This document shows positions 19,027-29,381 of a DNA stretch of 64,000 nucleotides, piece by piece (positions within the stretch are counted from its first letter, which is position 1; each line of letters opens with the position of its first letter). The DNA comes from Bacteroides ilei. Its GTDB lineage: Bacteria > Bacteroidota > Bacteroidia > Bacteroidales > Bacteroidaceae. Position numbers and translations under genes: made by a program. The notes under the pieces are model-generated. The model worked only from the letters and a program-made list of their open reading frames with translations. It was not told the origin of the DNA and did not search any database. The stretch covers positions 2,225,083-2,289,082 of the forward strand of contig NZ_LT635801.1 of NCBI RefSeq assembly GCF_900128495.1. The letters are read 5' to 3'.

Positions 19027-19821
19027 ATGGTTAAAGAAGCAAAGAAAGATCCCAATGAAATGAGCGTTGAAGAAAAACTGAAGGCGCTTTATCAGTTGCA
19101 GACCATGTTGTCTGAGATCGATAAGATCAAGACATTGAGAGGTGAACTGCCTCTTGAAGTGCAGGACTTGGAAGATGAAGTCACCGGCTTGAGCACACGT
19201 ATTGAAAATATCAAGAATGAAATCGAGGAGTTGAAGTCGAACGTAGCTACCAAGAAAATTGAAATCGAAGCAGCCAAAACTTCTATTGAAAAGTATAAAG
19301 GGCAGCAGGATAATGTACGTAACAACCGTGAATATGATGTGCTGACTAAGGAAATAGAGTTTCAGAGTCTGGAAGTGGAGCTGTGCGAGAAACGTATCAA
19401 GGAATATACTGCTTCTATTAAAGCTAAGGAAGAAGAAATAGTTAAGAGTAACGAACTTCTGGAAGAGAGAAAGAAGGACTTGGAAGTGAAGAAGAATGAG
19501 CTGGATGAAATCATTTCCGAAACCAAACAGGAAGAGGAACGTCTTCGGGATAAGGCAAAGAATCTGGAAACTACCATTGAACCCCGTCTGTTGCAAGCTT
19601 TCAAACGTATCCGTAAGAATTCACGTAACGGATTGGCCATCACTTATGTTCAGCGTGATGCGTGTGGCGGTTGTTTCAACAAGATTCCGCCACAGAAGCA
19701 GTTGGATATCCGTATGCGTAAGAAAATTATCGTATGCGAATATTGTGGCCGTATCATGATCGATCCGGAGTTGGCTGGTGTAACCGAAGAAAAGCATCTT
19801 GAAACTAAAACCGGTAAATAA
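19027..19821 (+). CDS. CdsZ-like C4 zinc-ribbon protein (DUF164) with coiled coil
   Basis: A 264-residue protein. Residues about 20-190 form a long, strongly charged coiled coil. The C-terminal zinc ribbon has two CxxC pairs: CGGC at about 216-219 and CEYC near 238-241. Known as zf-RING_7/CdsZ, an adaptor class I associate with metal-dependent Nif3 neighbours; its precise role is not established from sequence. Operonic with the Nif3 gene (9-base gap) and terminated by the hairpin at 19874. All four zinc cysteines are present. Confidence 0.9.
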   Translation: MVKEAKKDPNEMSVEEKLKALYQLQTMLSEIDKIKTLRGELPLEVQDLEDEVTGLSTRIENIKNEIEELKSNVATKKIEIEAAKTSIEKYKGQQDNVRNNREYDVLTKEIEFQSLEVELCEKRIKEYTASIKAKEEEIVKSNELLEERKKDLEVKKNELDEIISETKQEEERLRDKAKNLETTIEPRLLQAFKRIRKNSRNGLAITYVQRDACGGCFNKIPPQKQLDIRMRKKIIVCEYCGRIMIDPELAGVTEEKHLETKTGK

Positions 19822-19873
19822 AGAGGCGGGAGAGACCGTTTGATGACGGAGGAATCCTGAGAACGGATTATGA

Positions 19874-19938
19874 ATAAGGGTGACGGACAACGGATGCGTG
19901 TGAAAGCATGCATTCCTGTCCGCCACCCTTATCTTTTT
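19874..19938 (+). terminator. Terminator between cdsZ-like and convergent gene
   Basis: ATAAGGGTG, one mismatch, CGGACA (19874) pairs with TGTCCG, one mismatch, CACCCTTAT (ending 19932), then C and six T. The T run reaches the stop codon of the convergent gene, so it may serve both. Confidence 0.75.
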
Positions 19939-20387
19939 TACAGGTCACCGTATGCGGGTACTTCGGGAAGGAAGCTGTATCTGTTCGTGCTGTAGTCAAT
20001 CCGGCAACAATAGTGTTTTATGCCGTTGGTCACTATTAGGTAATCTACCTTCAGTACCATGTTATAGCGGGTAATCTGGTCGAATACGGCTTGACTTATT
20101 TCTATGTGTGGGGCCTTGTATTCTACAATCATCCGGGCGGTGAGGTCTTTCTTGTAAAGCACAGTATCGCATCGTTTGCGGGTACCGTTCAGGTTTATCT
20201 GTACCTCATTGGCCAATAACCCTGCGGGATAACCTTTCTGTTCCAGCAGAAAATGGGTAAAATGCTGGCGCACCCATTCTTCGGGAGTCAGTGCTACGTA
20301 TTTTTTCCGGAGCGTGTCGAATATGAATCTTTTGCCTTCCCTGATGGTTATTTTATATGAGTAGGATGGTAAGTTTAACGGTAACAT
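19938..20387 (-). CDS. Type I restriction HsdR N-terminal-domain protein (solo)
   Basis: A 149-residue protein matching the HSDR_N_2 domain. The PD-(D/E)xK nuclease core is visible as CDTVLYKKDLTARMIVEYKAP (Asp about 83, Glu-x-Lys about 99-101), followed by QITRYNMVLKVDYLIVTNG. Only this domain is present; there is no helicase, specificity subunit or methylase nearby, so it is not a restriction system. It may act as a nuclease or a scaffold. Bacteroidales carry this stand-alone form widely. Divergent from the AMP nucleosidase gene. Confidence 0.85.
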   Translation of the reverse strand: MLPLNLPSYSYKITIREGKRFIFDTLRKKYVALTPEEWVRQHFTHFLLEQKGYPAGLLANEVQINLNGTRKRCDTVLYKKDLTARMIVEYKAPHIEISQAVFDQITRYNMVLKVDYLIVTNGIKHYCCRIDYSTNRYSFLPEVPAYGDL

Positions 20388-20391
20388 TTAC

Positions 20392-20399
20392 TACTTTTG
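20392..20399 (+). promoter_or_regulatory. -7 element of amn-holA promoter
   Basis: TACTTTTG, followed by CAATT, lies 47 bases upstream of the chosen AMP nucleosidase ATG and just outside the divergent HsdR-N-like gene. Confidence 0.6.
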
Positions 20400-20445
20400 C
20401 AATTATAGGTTGTCAATTATCCGAAAACAAAATTACGAAAAGATT

Positions 20446-21222
20446 ATGAAAACAAAAGCTGAAATTGTAGCAAACTGGTTGCCCCGCTATACGAAACGTG
20501 CGCTTGGTGACTTCGGTGAATATATACTGCTGACCAATTTTAATCGGTATGTGGAGCTTTTTGCCGACCGCTTCAATGTACCTGTATTAGGGCGTGACGC
20601 CAATATGACGTCGGCTCATGCGGAGGGTATCACTATTATTAATTTCGGTATGGGAAGTCCTAATGCAGCTATTATTATGGACCTGCTGAGTGCCATCCAT
20701 CCTAAGGCCTGTCTGTTTCTTGGCAAGTGTGGAGGCATTGATAAGAAAAATCAGTTGGGCGACTTCATTCTGCCTATTGCGGCTATCCGGGGTGAAGGGA
20801 CTTCGAACGACTATTACCCGCCTGAAGTGCCTGCGTTACCGGCGTTCATGTTGCAAAGGGCCGTATCATCGGCCATCCGTGACCATTCACGCGACTACTG
20901 GACGGGAACCATTTATACGACTAATCGCCGTATCTGGGAACATGATGAAGAGTTCAAGAAGTATCTGCTGAAGACCCGTGCTATGGGTGTTGATATGGAA
21001 ACCGCTACGCTCTTCACTACGGGTTTTGCCAACCACATTCCAACAGGTGCACTTCTGCTGGTTTCCGATCAGCCGATGACCCCCGAGGGTGTCAAGACCG
21101 AGCAGAGTGACAATATGGTAACACATAATTTTGTACAGGAACATGTGGAGATCGGAATCGATGCCCTGCGCATGATCATAGAAGAGAAAAAGACAGTGAA
21201 ACACTTGAAATTTGACTGGTAA
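20446..21222 (+). CDS. amn: AMP nucleosidase
   Basis: A 258-residue purine nucleoside phosphorylase-superfamily enzyme that cleaves AMP to adenine and ribose 5-phosphate. Visible are INFGMGSPNAAIIMDLLSAI, the phosphate/ribose-binding KCGGIDKKN block, and the C-terminal AMGVDMETATLF with the conserved Glu, then LLVSDQPMTPEG. It is the short Bacteroidetes form, lacking the N-terminal regulatory domain of E. coli Amn (about 484 residues). A TTG 36 bases upstream is in frame; the ATG at MKTKAEIV fits the family start. Followed 11 bases later by holA. Confidence 0.93.
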   Translation: MKTKAEIVANWLPRYTKRALGDFGEYILLTNFNRYVELFADRFNVPVLGRDANMTSAHAEGITIINFGMGSPNAAIIMDLLSAIHPKACLFLGKCGGIDKKNQLGDFILPIAAIRGEGTSNDYYPPEVPALPAFMLQRAVSSAIRDHSRDYWTGTIYTTNRRIWEHDEEFKKYLLKTRAMGVDMETATLFTTGFANHIPTGALLLVSDQPMTPEGVKTEQSDNMVTHNFVQEHVEIGIDALRMIIEEKKTVKHLKFDW

Positions 21223-21233
21223 TTTTACTGCTG

Positions 21234-22250
21234 ATGGCAAAGGATACTACATACGAAGAAATAGTACGCAACCTTAAAAACAGGGTGTATGCTCCGGTTT
21301 ATTTTCTTATGGGAGAAGAAGACTACTATATTGACCGTATTTCGGAATATATCATGGACACGGTCCTTTCCGATACTGAAAAGGAGTTCAACCAGACAGT
21401 GGTCTATGGTGCTGATACCGATATCGCATCTGTTATCAATACGGCCCGTCGCTATCCGATGATGGCGGAATATCAGGTTGTGGTGGTAAAGGAGGCACAG
21501 AATCTCAAGAATCTGGACGGACTTGTTTATTACCTTCAGAAGCCGCTTAAATCTACTATCCTTGTGTTCTGCTATAAACATGGTACACTCGACCGCAGAA
21601 AAAAAGTGACGGCCGAAATTGAAAAGGCTGGTGTTTTGTTTGAGTCAAAACGTATTAAAGATGCACAGCTCCCCGGATTCATCTCGGCGTATTTGAAGCG
21701 TAAACAGGTAGAAATAGAACCTAAAGCTTCAGAAATGATGGCCGAATTTGTGGGGGCTGATCTGAACCGGATGGTAGGCGAATTGGAAAAATTAATTATC
21801 ACCTTGCCAAAAGGGGTACGGCGTATCACACCCGAGCAGATCGAACGGAATATCGGGATAAGTAAAGACTTCAATAATTTTGAGTTGAGGAATGCATTAA
21901 TAGCAAAAGATGTGTTTAAGGCAAATCAAATAGTAAAATATTTTGAAGAAAATCCTAAAAGTAACCCGTTGCAGCTTACTCTTTCGGTCTTGTTCAATTT
22001 CTTTGCCAATCTGATGCTGGCATACTATGCCCCCGAAAAATCAGATCAAGGAATAGCGGCCCAGCTCGGGTTTCGCTCTCCGTGGCAGGCAAAGGATTAC
22101 GTTATCGCCATGCACCGTTATTCGGGTGTCAAAGTGATGCAGATTATCGGAGCTATCCGTACCTGCGACGTCAAATCAAAAGGTATGGGAAACGCATCGG
22201 CTACCGATGGGGACTTGCTGCGTGAACTGGTCTATATGATTCTTCATTGA
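21234..22250 (+). CDS. holA: DNA polymerase III subunit delta
   Basis: A 338-residue clamp-loader delta subunit. The N-terminal PVYFLMGEEDYYIDRIS segment is typical, followed by the AAA-like NTARRYPMMAEYQVVVVKEAQNL and the C-terminal collar (SVLFNFFANLMLAYYAP). Delta opens the sliding clamp together with DnaX and delta-prime. Operonic with amn. The gene ends with a strong terminator, after which the long AT-rich control region begins. Confidence 0.92.
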   Translation: MAKDTTYEEIVRNLKNRVYAPVYFLMGEEDYYIDRISEYIMDTVLSDTEKEFNQTVVYGADTDIASVINTARRYPMMAEYQVVVVKEAQNLKNLDGLVYYLQKPLKSTILVFCYKHGTLDRRKKVTAEIEKAGVLFESKRIKDAQLPGFISAYLKRKQVEIEPKASEMMAEFVGADLNRMVGELEKLIITLPKGVRRITPEQIERNIGISKDFNNFELRNALIAKDVFKANQIVKYFEENPKSNPLQLTLSVLFNFFANLMLAYYAPEKSDQGIAAQLGFRSPWQAKDYVIAMHRYSGVKVMQIIGAIRTCDVKSKGMGNASATDGDLLRELVYMILH

Positions 22251-22328
22251 ATTGAATGGGATGTCTATATTATGAACGATACTGAACCGGCGTGATTCCT
22301 TGAATGAATTTTACGGTTTTTTATGGAG

Positions 22329-22362
22329 AAACCGGATTTCCTTTGGGAGGTCCGGCTTTTTT
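22329..22362 (+). terminator. Terminator after holA
   Basis: CCGGA and TCCGG flank a small inner CC/GG stem, followed by C and six T. The T run is the start of a 17-base tandem repeat. Confidence 0.75.
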
Positions 22363-22388
22363 ATACCCCTAGCTTTTTTATACCCCTA
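22355..22388 (+). repeat. 17-base tandem duplication
   Basis: GCTTTTTTATACCCCTA occurs twice in perfect tandem (22355-22371 and 22372-22388), beginning in the terminator T run. A related TTTATACCCCTA also occurs in the XRE gene near 23391, probably by chance. Confidence 0.85.
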
Positions 22389-22493
22389 TATGATCGATAA
22401 GTGAAACACGCCTATATGAATGCCTGATGGAAAAGATATTTTTTCCGTGTAGGGTGAAATCAAGTGAGTAATTCAATCTGTTTTTCTGAGGGT

Positions 22494-22551
22494 GTGAGAT
22501 TTTAAAATTTGCGGGCAGGAATAAGTTCGCCTACAAATTTTAAAATCTCAC
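22494..22551. repeat. 18-base perfect inverted repeat
   Basis: GTGAGATTTTAAAATTTG (22494-22511) and its exact reverse complement (22534-22551) enclose 22 bases. There is no T run after it, so it is not a classical terminator. Candidate protein-binding site or RNA hairpin in the XRE upstream region. Confidence 0.8.
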
Positions 22552-22559
22552 CAAGTATT

Positions 22560-23107
22560 ATTGGGAATAGGTTCATGTCCGAATATTACTTTACATTTGT
22601 ATATACATATGTAAATTCATAATAGCATCTATAGCTATTTACAAATGTAATCGATGATAAATGTAAATGTATATCTTTGAAGATTTACTGATGTATAATC
22701 TGGTGTTTGACAGGAGATTACTTTGTTCTTTTACATATGTATTTGTACATTAAAATATATGCATTATGATTATTCATGAATATATATATTATAATCAGTA
22801 AATTATATATTATTTTTTAATGTTTGGCTTTAATTTATATACATAGGTAACTTGGAAATGGGAAAATAGAGATGTAAAATGCATATTATAATATATATAT
22901 TACTGAATACCAATGTATTATTTCATGTCATTAAAGTTGATTCCATAGTATATGAGTCTTCGTTTACATCTGTATAAGTACATTTGTAATATATGGAAAG
23001 TCCTTTATTGTACAAATATATATAAACTTTTCTATATGTAAATTTGCAAATGAAAATCAAATGGATTACTTTTGTATCTATAGACAAAATGTAAATTTAT
23101 CGTGGAA
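22560..23107 (+). promoter_or_regulatory. AT-rich control region with repeated TTTACAT/ATGTAAA motifs
   Basis: No convincing gene lies here. I count about ten related sites: TTTACATTTGTA 22590, TACATATGTAAAT 22604, TTTACAAATGTAA 22638, AAATGTAAATGTAT 22659, a double site 22729-22750, TATACATAGGTAA 22838, GTTTACATCTGTA 22962, GTACATTTGTAAT 22978, TTGTACAAATATA 23008, TATATGTAAATTTG 23033 and AAAATGTAAATTTAT 23086. The common core is TTTACA-N2-TGTAA-like. The last two overlap the XRE promoter and start site. A second TATCTTTG at 22672 could drive a separate transcript. Autoregulation by the XRE protein is the simplest reading but is inferred. Confidence 0.65.
23043..23074 (+). promoter_or_regulatory. 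XRE gene promoter
   Basis: TTTG at 23043-23046 and TACTTTTG at 23067-23074, spaced by 20 bases, are a canonical Bacteroides -33/-7 pair. An ATGTAAATTTG motif covers the -33 box and another lies just past the expected start site. Confidence 0.75.
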
Positions 23108-23515
23108 ATGAAAGACCGGATTATACAGATCATGCAAATGGAAGGCTTGACCAATGCCGAGTTTGCCGAGAAGATTGGAATTTCCACATCTTCCTTGTCG
23201 CACATCTTTAACGGACGGAACAAACCCAGTCTGGAAGTTGTCATGCGGATACATAAAGCCTATCCTCATATCAATATCAACTGGTTGCTATATGGTGAAG
23301 GCGAAATGCTGGAGCCTGAGAATCGCGAAAATGTGGATATAGCTCCGGTCGGTTTCGATTTTCGCAGGGAAAATGGGTCAGAAGCGCCTCTTTATACCCC
23401 TAAAGAAGTTGTGCGTGAGGAAGTTAAGTATATAGAAAAGCCTCAACCGAAAATTACCGAAATAAGAGTATTCTTTGATAATGGTACCTACCAGGTATTT
23501 AAATCGGACAAATGA
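23108..23515 (+). CDS. XRE-family helix-turn-helix transcriptional regulator
   Basis: A 135-residue DNA-binding protein. The N-terminal HTH (residues about 3-62) reads MQMEGLTNAEFAEKIGIS, then SLSHIFNGRNKPSLEVV, a Cro/CI-type fold followed by the WLLYGEG turn common in Bacteroidetes XRE proteins. Residues 70-110 are a linker rich in Glu, and the end ITEIRVFFDNGTYQVF may be a small ligand or dimer strand. A GTG two codons upstream is also possible. It stands alone behind a 500-base AT-rich leader and just before pyrK-pyrD. Target genes unknown; its own leader is the likely first target. Confidence 0.9.
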   Translation: MKDRIIQIMQMEGLTNAEFAEKIGISTSSLSHIFNGRNKPSLEVVMRIHKAYPHININWLLYGEGEMLEPENRENVDIAPVGFDFRRENGSEAPLYTPKEVVREEVKYIEKPQPKITEIRVFFDNGTYQVFKSDK

Positions 23516-23547
23516 GTCCTGTATTCGGTAGGGTCATTGATTTAGTT

Positions 23548-23600
23548 ATCGGGTAAATTCCTTATCTTTGCAGGTAAGAAACGAATTTACCCGATTTTTT
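23548..23600 (+). promoter_or_regulatory. Inverted repeat enclosing the pyrK promoter, with T run
   Basis: ATCGGGTAAATTC (23548-23560) and GAATTTACCCGAT (23583-23595) are perfect 13-base arms, and six T end exactly at the pyrK ATG. The 22-base loop contains the -7 element at 23563. Transcripts coming from the XRE gene would form a terminator hairpin; transcripts started in the loop contain only the right arm and would escape. Confidence 0.75.
23563..23570 (+). promoter_or_regulatory. -7 element of pyrK-pyrD promoter
   Basis: TATCTTTG, followed by CAGG, about 30 bases before the pyrK ATG, with TTTA at 23541 as a possible -33 box (18-base spacer). It lies in the loop of the inverted repeat. 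Confidence 0.7.
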
Positions 23601-24377
23601 ATGAAAAAATACATTCTAGATTTGACGGTCACTGAGAACATCCGGTTACATTCAAACTATGTTCTTATCAAGTTGACCCAATCTGATCCGTTGCCGGAAA
23701 TGCTTCCGGGTCAGTTTGCAGAGATTCGCGTAGACGGTTCGAACACCACTTTCCTGCGTCGTCCCATTTCCATTAATTATGTAGACAGAAAGGCGAACGA
23801 GGTATGGTTTCTGGTACAGCTGGTGGGCGACGGGACACGCAAGCTCGCTACCGTACAGAAAGGAGACATAGTTAACGTAGTACTGCCCTTGGGGCATGGC
23901 TTTACCATTCCCGCAACACCCGAAACGAAAGTGTTACTGGTTGGTGGCGGTGTAGGTACTGCCCCGATGCTTTATCTGGGTGAAGCCTTGTTGAAAACGG
24001 GATGCAAGCCTACGTTCCTGTTGGGCGCCCGTTCGGCAAACGATTTGCTTCAGCTTGAACAGTTTGGGGCTTTGGGAGATGTCTACACCACTACCGAAGA
24101 TGGGAGCATGGGTGAAAAGGGTTATGTAACCATGCATAGCGTACTTCGTGAACGCAAGTTTGACATGATCTATACCTGTGGTCCGAAACCTATGATGATG
24201 GCTGTGGCCAAATATGCCAAAACTGCCGATATAGATTGTGAAGTGTCGCTCGAAAATACCATGGCATGTGGTGTAGGTGCCTGCTTGTGTTGTGTGGAAA
24301 AGACCGACGAGGGGCATGTGTGTGTATGTAAAGAAGGTCCGGTATTTAATATAAAGAAATTGTTATGGCAGATTTAA
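23601..24377 (+). CDS. pyrK: Dihydroorotate dehydrogenase B electron-transfer subunit
   Basis: A 258-residue ferredoxin-reductase-like protein that carries electrons from PyrD to NAD+. The FAD-binding motif RRPISINY is near 53-60, the nucleotide-binding [20 protein letters not shown] is near 112-131, and the 2Fe-2S cysteines sit in [11 protein letters not shown] and a downstream Cys near 222-246. The in-frame start 33 bases earlier lies inside the hairpin loop; the ATG at MKKYILDL is preferred. The gene overlaps pyrD by 13 bases, fitting the PyrK2-PyrD2 heterotetramer. Confidence 0.95.
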   Translation: MKKYILDLTVTENIRLHSNYVLIKLTQSDPLPEMLPGQFAEIRVDGSNTTFLRRPISINYVDRKANEVWFLVQLVGDGTRKLATVQKGDIVNVVLPLGHGFTIPATPETKVLLVGGGVGTAPMLYLGEALLKTGCKPTFLLGARSANDLLQLEQFGALGDVYTTTEDGSMGEKGYVTMHSVLRERKFDMIYTCGPKPMMMAVAKYAKTADIDCEVSLENTMACGVGACLCCVEKTDEGHVCVCKEGPVFNIKKLLWQI

Positions 24378-25276
24378 GTGTAAACATCGGTAAATTGGAA
24401 ATGTCGAATCCGGTGATGACAGCATCGGGGACATTCGGCTATGGTCTGGAATTCCAGGATTTTGTAGATTTGGAAAAGATCGGCGGTATCATTGTAAAGG
24501 GTACTACTCTGCATCACCGTGAGGGAAATCCTTATCCGCGTATGGCAGAGACTCCGATGGGTATGCTTAATGCCGTAGGTCTGCAGAACAAGGGCGTACA
24601 TTATTTTGTAGACCATATCTATCCGCAGATAAAGGATATCCGTACCAACATGATTGTGAACGTGTCCGGTTCGCAGGTGGAAGATTATGCTGAAACGGCC
24701 GGCATTATTAATGAACTGGAAAACATCCCCGCTATTGAACTGAACATATCATGTCCCAACGTGAAGCAGGGAGGAATGGCTTTCGGCGTAAGTGCCCGGG
24801 GAGCCGAGGAGGTGGTGAGCGCTGTGCGTAAGGTATACCACAAGACGCTTATCGTGAAGCTTTCGCCAAATGTAACAGATATTACAGAGATTGCCCGTGC
24901 GGCCGAGGCTGCTGGAGCCGATAGCGTTTCGCTCATCAATACGCTGTTGGGTATGGCTATCGATGCTGAGAAGCGCAAGCCTGTGCTCTCTACCATAACA
25001 GGAGGTATGAGTGGGGCTGCCGTCAAGCCTATCGCTCTGCGTATGGTATGGCAGGTGTCAAAAGCCGTGAAGATTCCGGTTGTAGGTTTGGGAGGTATCA
25101 TGACTTGGAAGGATGCTGTAGAGTTTCTTCTGGCAGGTGCCACTGCCATTCAGATCGGTACGGCCAACTTTATTGATCCTGCTGTTACGGTTAAGGTGGC
25201 TCAGGGAATAAACGATTATCTCGACCGCCACGGATACGCTTCGGTTCGTGATATCATCGGTGCATTGGAGGTATAA
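24365..25276 (+). CDS. pyrD: Dihydroorotate dehydrogenase B catalytic subunit (class 1B)
   Basis: A 303-residue FMN enzyme that oxidises dihydroorotate to orotate, the fourth step of UMP synthesis. The active-site base Cys is in [13 protein letters not shown] (near 133), as in class 1 enzymes. KLSPNVTDI contributes an FMN-contacting Lys, and [19 protein letters not shown] holds the phosphate-binding loop. It needs PyrK, whose gene overlaps its start. A strong terminator follows. Residues are complete, so the pathway step should be functional. Confidence 0.97.
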   Translation: MADLSVNIGKLEMSNPVMTASGTFGYGLEFQDFVDLEKIGGIIVKGTTLHHREGNPYPRMAETPMGMLNAVGLQNKGVHYFVDHIYPQIKDIRTNMIVNVSGSQVEDYAETAGIINELENIPAIELNISCPNVKQGGMAFGVSARGAEEVVSAVRKVYHKTLIVKLSPNVTDITEIARAAEAAGADSVSLINTLLGMAIDAEKRKPVLSTITGGMSGAAVKPIALRMVWQVSKAVKIPVVGLGGIMTWKDAVEFLLAGATAIQIGTANFIDPAVTVKVAQGINDYLDRHGYASVRDIIGALEV

Positions 25277-25312
25277 AATATTTACATAATAGCCTTGGGT
25301 ATTACTATATAG

Positions 25313-25362
25313 AAAAGGCGGAGAACCTATCGGGTATCGTCCCGGTGTGTTCTCCGCCTTTT
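25313..25362 (+). terminator. Terminator after pyrD
   Basis: AAAAGGCGGAGAAC pairs perfectly with GTTCTCCGCCTTTT. The symmetrical A/T flanks mean it can serve pyrD and the convergent trmD. Confidence 0.85.
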
Positions 25363-25442
25363 GTTTGTCATGTATTGACGGGAAGAATCCCGTCATCAGC
25401 CGGAAATGTTGTTTATTCAGAAAACTCTATTTTTTGTCAGAA

Positions 25443-28237
<2,795 letters not shown>

Positions 28238-28305
28238 ATTCTTTCAGACTTTAACTGATAAGGCAAAAAAACAAATAAAATAGTAGTTTGGATAGAAAAT
28301 ATTTG

Positions 28306-28313
28306 TAATTTTG
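28306..28313 (+). promoter_or_regulatory. -7 element of dapA promoter
   Basis: TAATTTTG lies 28 bases before the dapA ATG. TTTG at 28287 could be the -33 box, though its 15-base spacing is short. Confidence 0.5.
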
Positions 28314-28341
28314 TACTCCGATTTAGCGTTTATTATTGATT

Positions 28342-29235
28342 ATGATACAAAGAAAGCTGAAAGGAATGGGGGTGGCGCTCGTTACTCCGTTCAATGAAGA
28401 TGGAAGCGTAGATTATAATGCACTGGTAAGATTGGTTGAATACCAGGTGCAGAACGGTACGGACTTTCTCTGTGTATTGGGTACTACGGCAGAAACCCCT
28501 ACATTGACTGCCGAAGAGAAGAAGCAGATAAAGAAGGTGGTGATAGAACGTGTAAACGGTCGTGTGCCCATCCTGTTGGGAGTGAGCAGCAACTGTACAC
28601 AGACCGTTGTAGATACCTTGAAGAACGACGATATGAGGGGAGTGGATGCCGTATTGGTGGCTGTTCCTTACTACAATAAGCCTTCGCAGGAAGGGATCTA
28701 CCAGCATTATAAAGCTATAGCCGAGGCTACCGATCTGCCTGTGGTCCTGTACAATGTACCGGGCCGTACTGGGGTGAACATGACGGCCGAGACTACCCTG
28801 CGTCTGGCACGCGATTTCAAGAACATCGTTGCCATCAAGGAAGCTTCCGGTAACATAACTCAGATGGATGATATCATCAAGAACAAACCCCAGGATTTCG
28901 ATGTGATTTCAGGGGATGACGGAATTACTTTCCCGCTGATCACTTTGGGGGCGGTAGGTGTCATTTCGGTAATCGGAAACGCTTTTCCGCGGGAGTTCAG
29001 CCGTATGACCCGTCTGGCATTGGCTGGCGACTATAACAGTGCGCTTACTATCCACCATAAGTTTACAGAACTGTTCAAGCTGTTGTTTGTAGACGGGAAT
29101 CCTGCCGGGGTCAAGGCTATGTTGAGCATGATGGGCATGATCAAGAACAGGCTTCGCTTGCCGTTGGTCCCTACTCGTATCACAACTTTCGAACAGATGA
29201 AGAAAATTCTGGATGAACTGAAAATAAAATGCTGA
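28342..29235 (+). CDS. dapA: 4-hydroxy-tetrahydrodipicolinate synthase
   Basis: A 297-residue Schiff-base aldolase that starts the lysine and diaminopimelate branch by joining aspartate semialdehyde and pyruvate. The catalytic Lys is in VAIKEASG (near 162), the Tyr in VVLYNVPGRTG (near 134), and the GTTAETPTL motif near 47-55 binds pyruvate. DAP feeds the peptidoglycan made by the upstream penicillin-binding protein and lysine excreted by LysO. An in-frame TTG 6 bases upstream was rejected. Downstream is a double hairpin. Confidence 0.97.
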   Translation: MIQRKLKGMGVALVTPFNEDGSVDYNALVRLVEYQVQNGTDFLCVLGTTAETPTLTAEEKKQIKKVVIERVNGRVPILLGVSSNCTQTVVDTLKNDDMRGVDAVLVAVPYYNKPSQEGIYQHYKAIAEATDLPVVLYNVPGRTGVNMTAETTLRLARDFKNIVAIKEASGNITQMDDIIKNKPQDFDVISGDDGITFPLITLGAVGVISVIGNAFPREFSRMTRLALAGDYNSALTIHHKFTELFKLLFVDGNPAGVKAMLSMMGMIKNRLRLPLVPTRITTFEQMKKILDELKIKC

Positions 29236-29246
29236 TATCGCTTCTG

Positions 29247-29285
29247 TTTCCTGAACGGGTATTTAGGTTTTCCCGTTTAAGGAAA
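29247..29285 (+). repeat. Hairpin after dapA
   Basis: TTTCC, a G bulge, AACGGG (29247) and CCCGTT, AAGGAAA (ending 29285) form an imperfect stem with no T run; it may protect the mRNA end or act with the next terminator. Confidence 0.5.
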
Positions 29286-29293
29286 TAAAGCAA

Positions 29294-29349
29294 AAAAGAG
29301 CGGAGTGAAATGGTCTTAGGCTGTTTTCTCCGCTCTTTTCATATGTTCC
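29294..29349. terminator. Bidirectional terminator between dapA and the lipid A deacylase-like gene
   Basis: AAAAGAGCGGAG (29294) pairs perfectly with CTCCGCTCTTTT (29338). A/T flanks on both sides suit convergent termination of dapA (+) and the operon ending at 29382 (-). Confidence 0.8.
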
Positions 29350-29381
29350 GGCGGATTCCGAAAGGCTTTGCAGAGGGAATT

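Noticed and set aside
22691..22753. 20-codon ORF (MYNLVFDRRLLCSF...) in the AT-rich region
   Set aside because: Too short, no ribosome site, likely chance.
22590..23100. CRISPR array
   Set aside because: The repeats are short, unevenly spaced and degenerate; no cas gene is nearby.
23391..23402. Third copy of TTTATACCCCTA inside the XRE gene as part of the tandem repeat
   Set aside because: It lies in coding sequence (LYTPK) 1 kb away and is shorter; likely coincidence.
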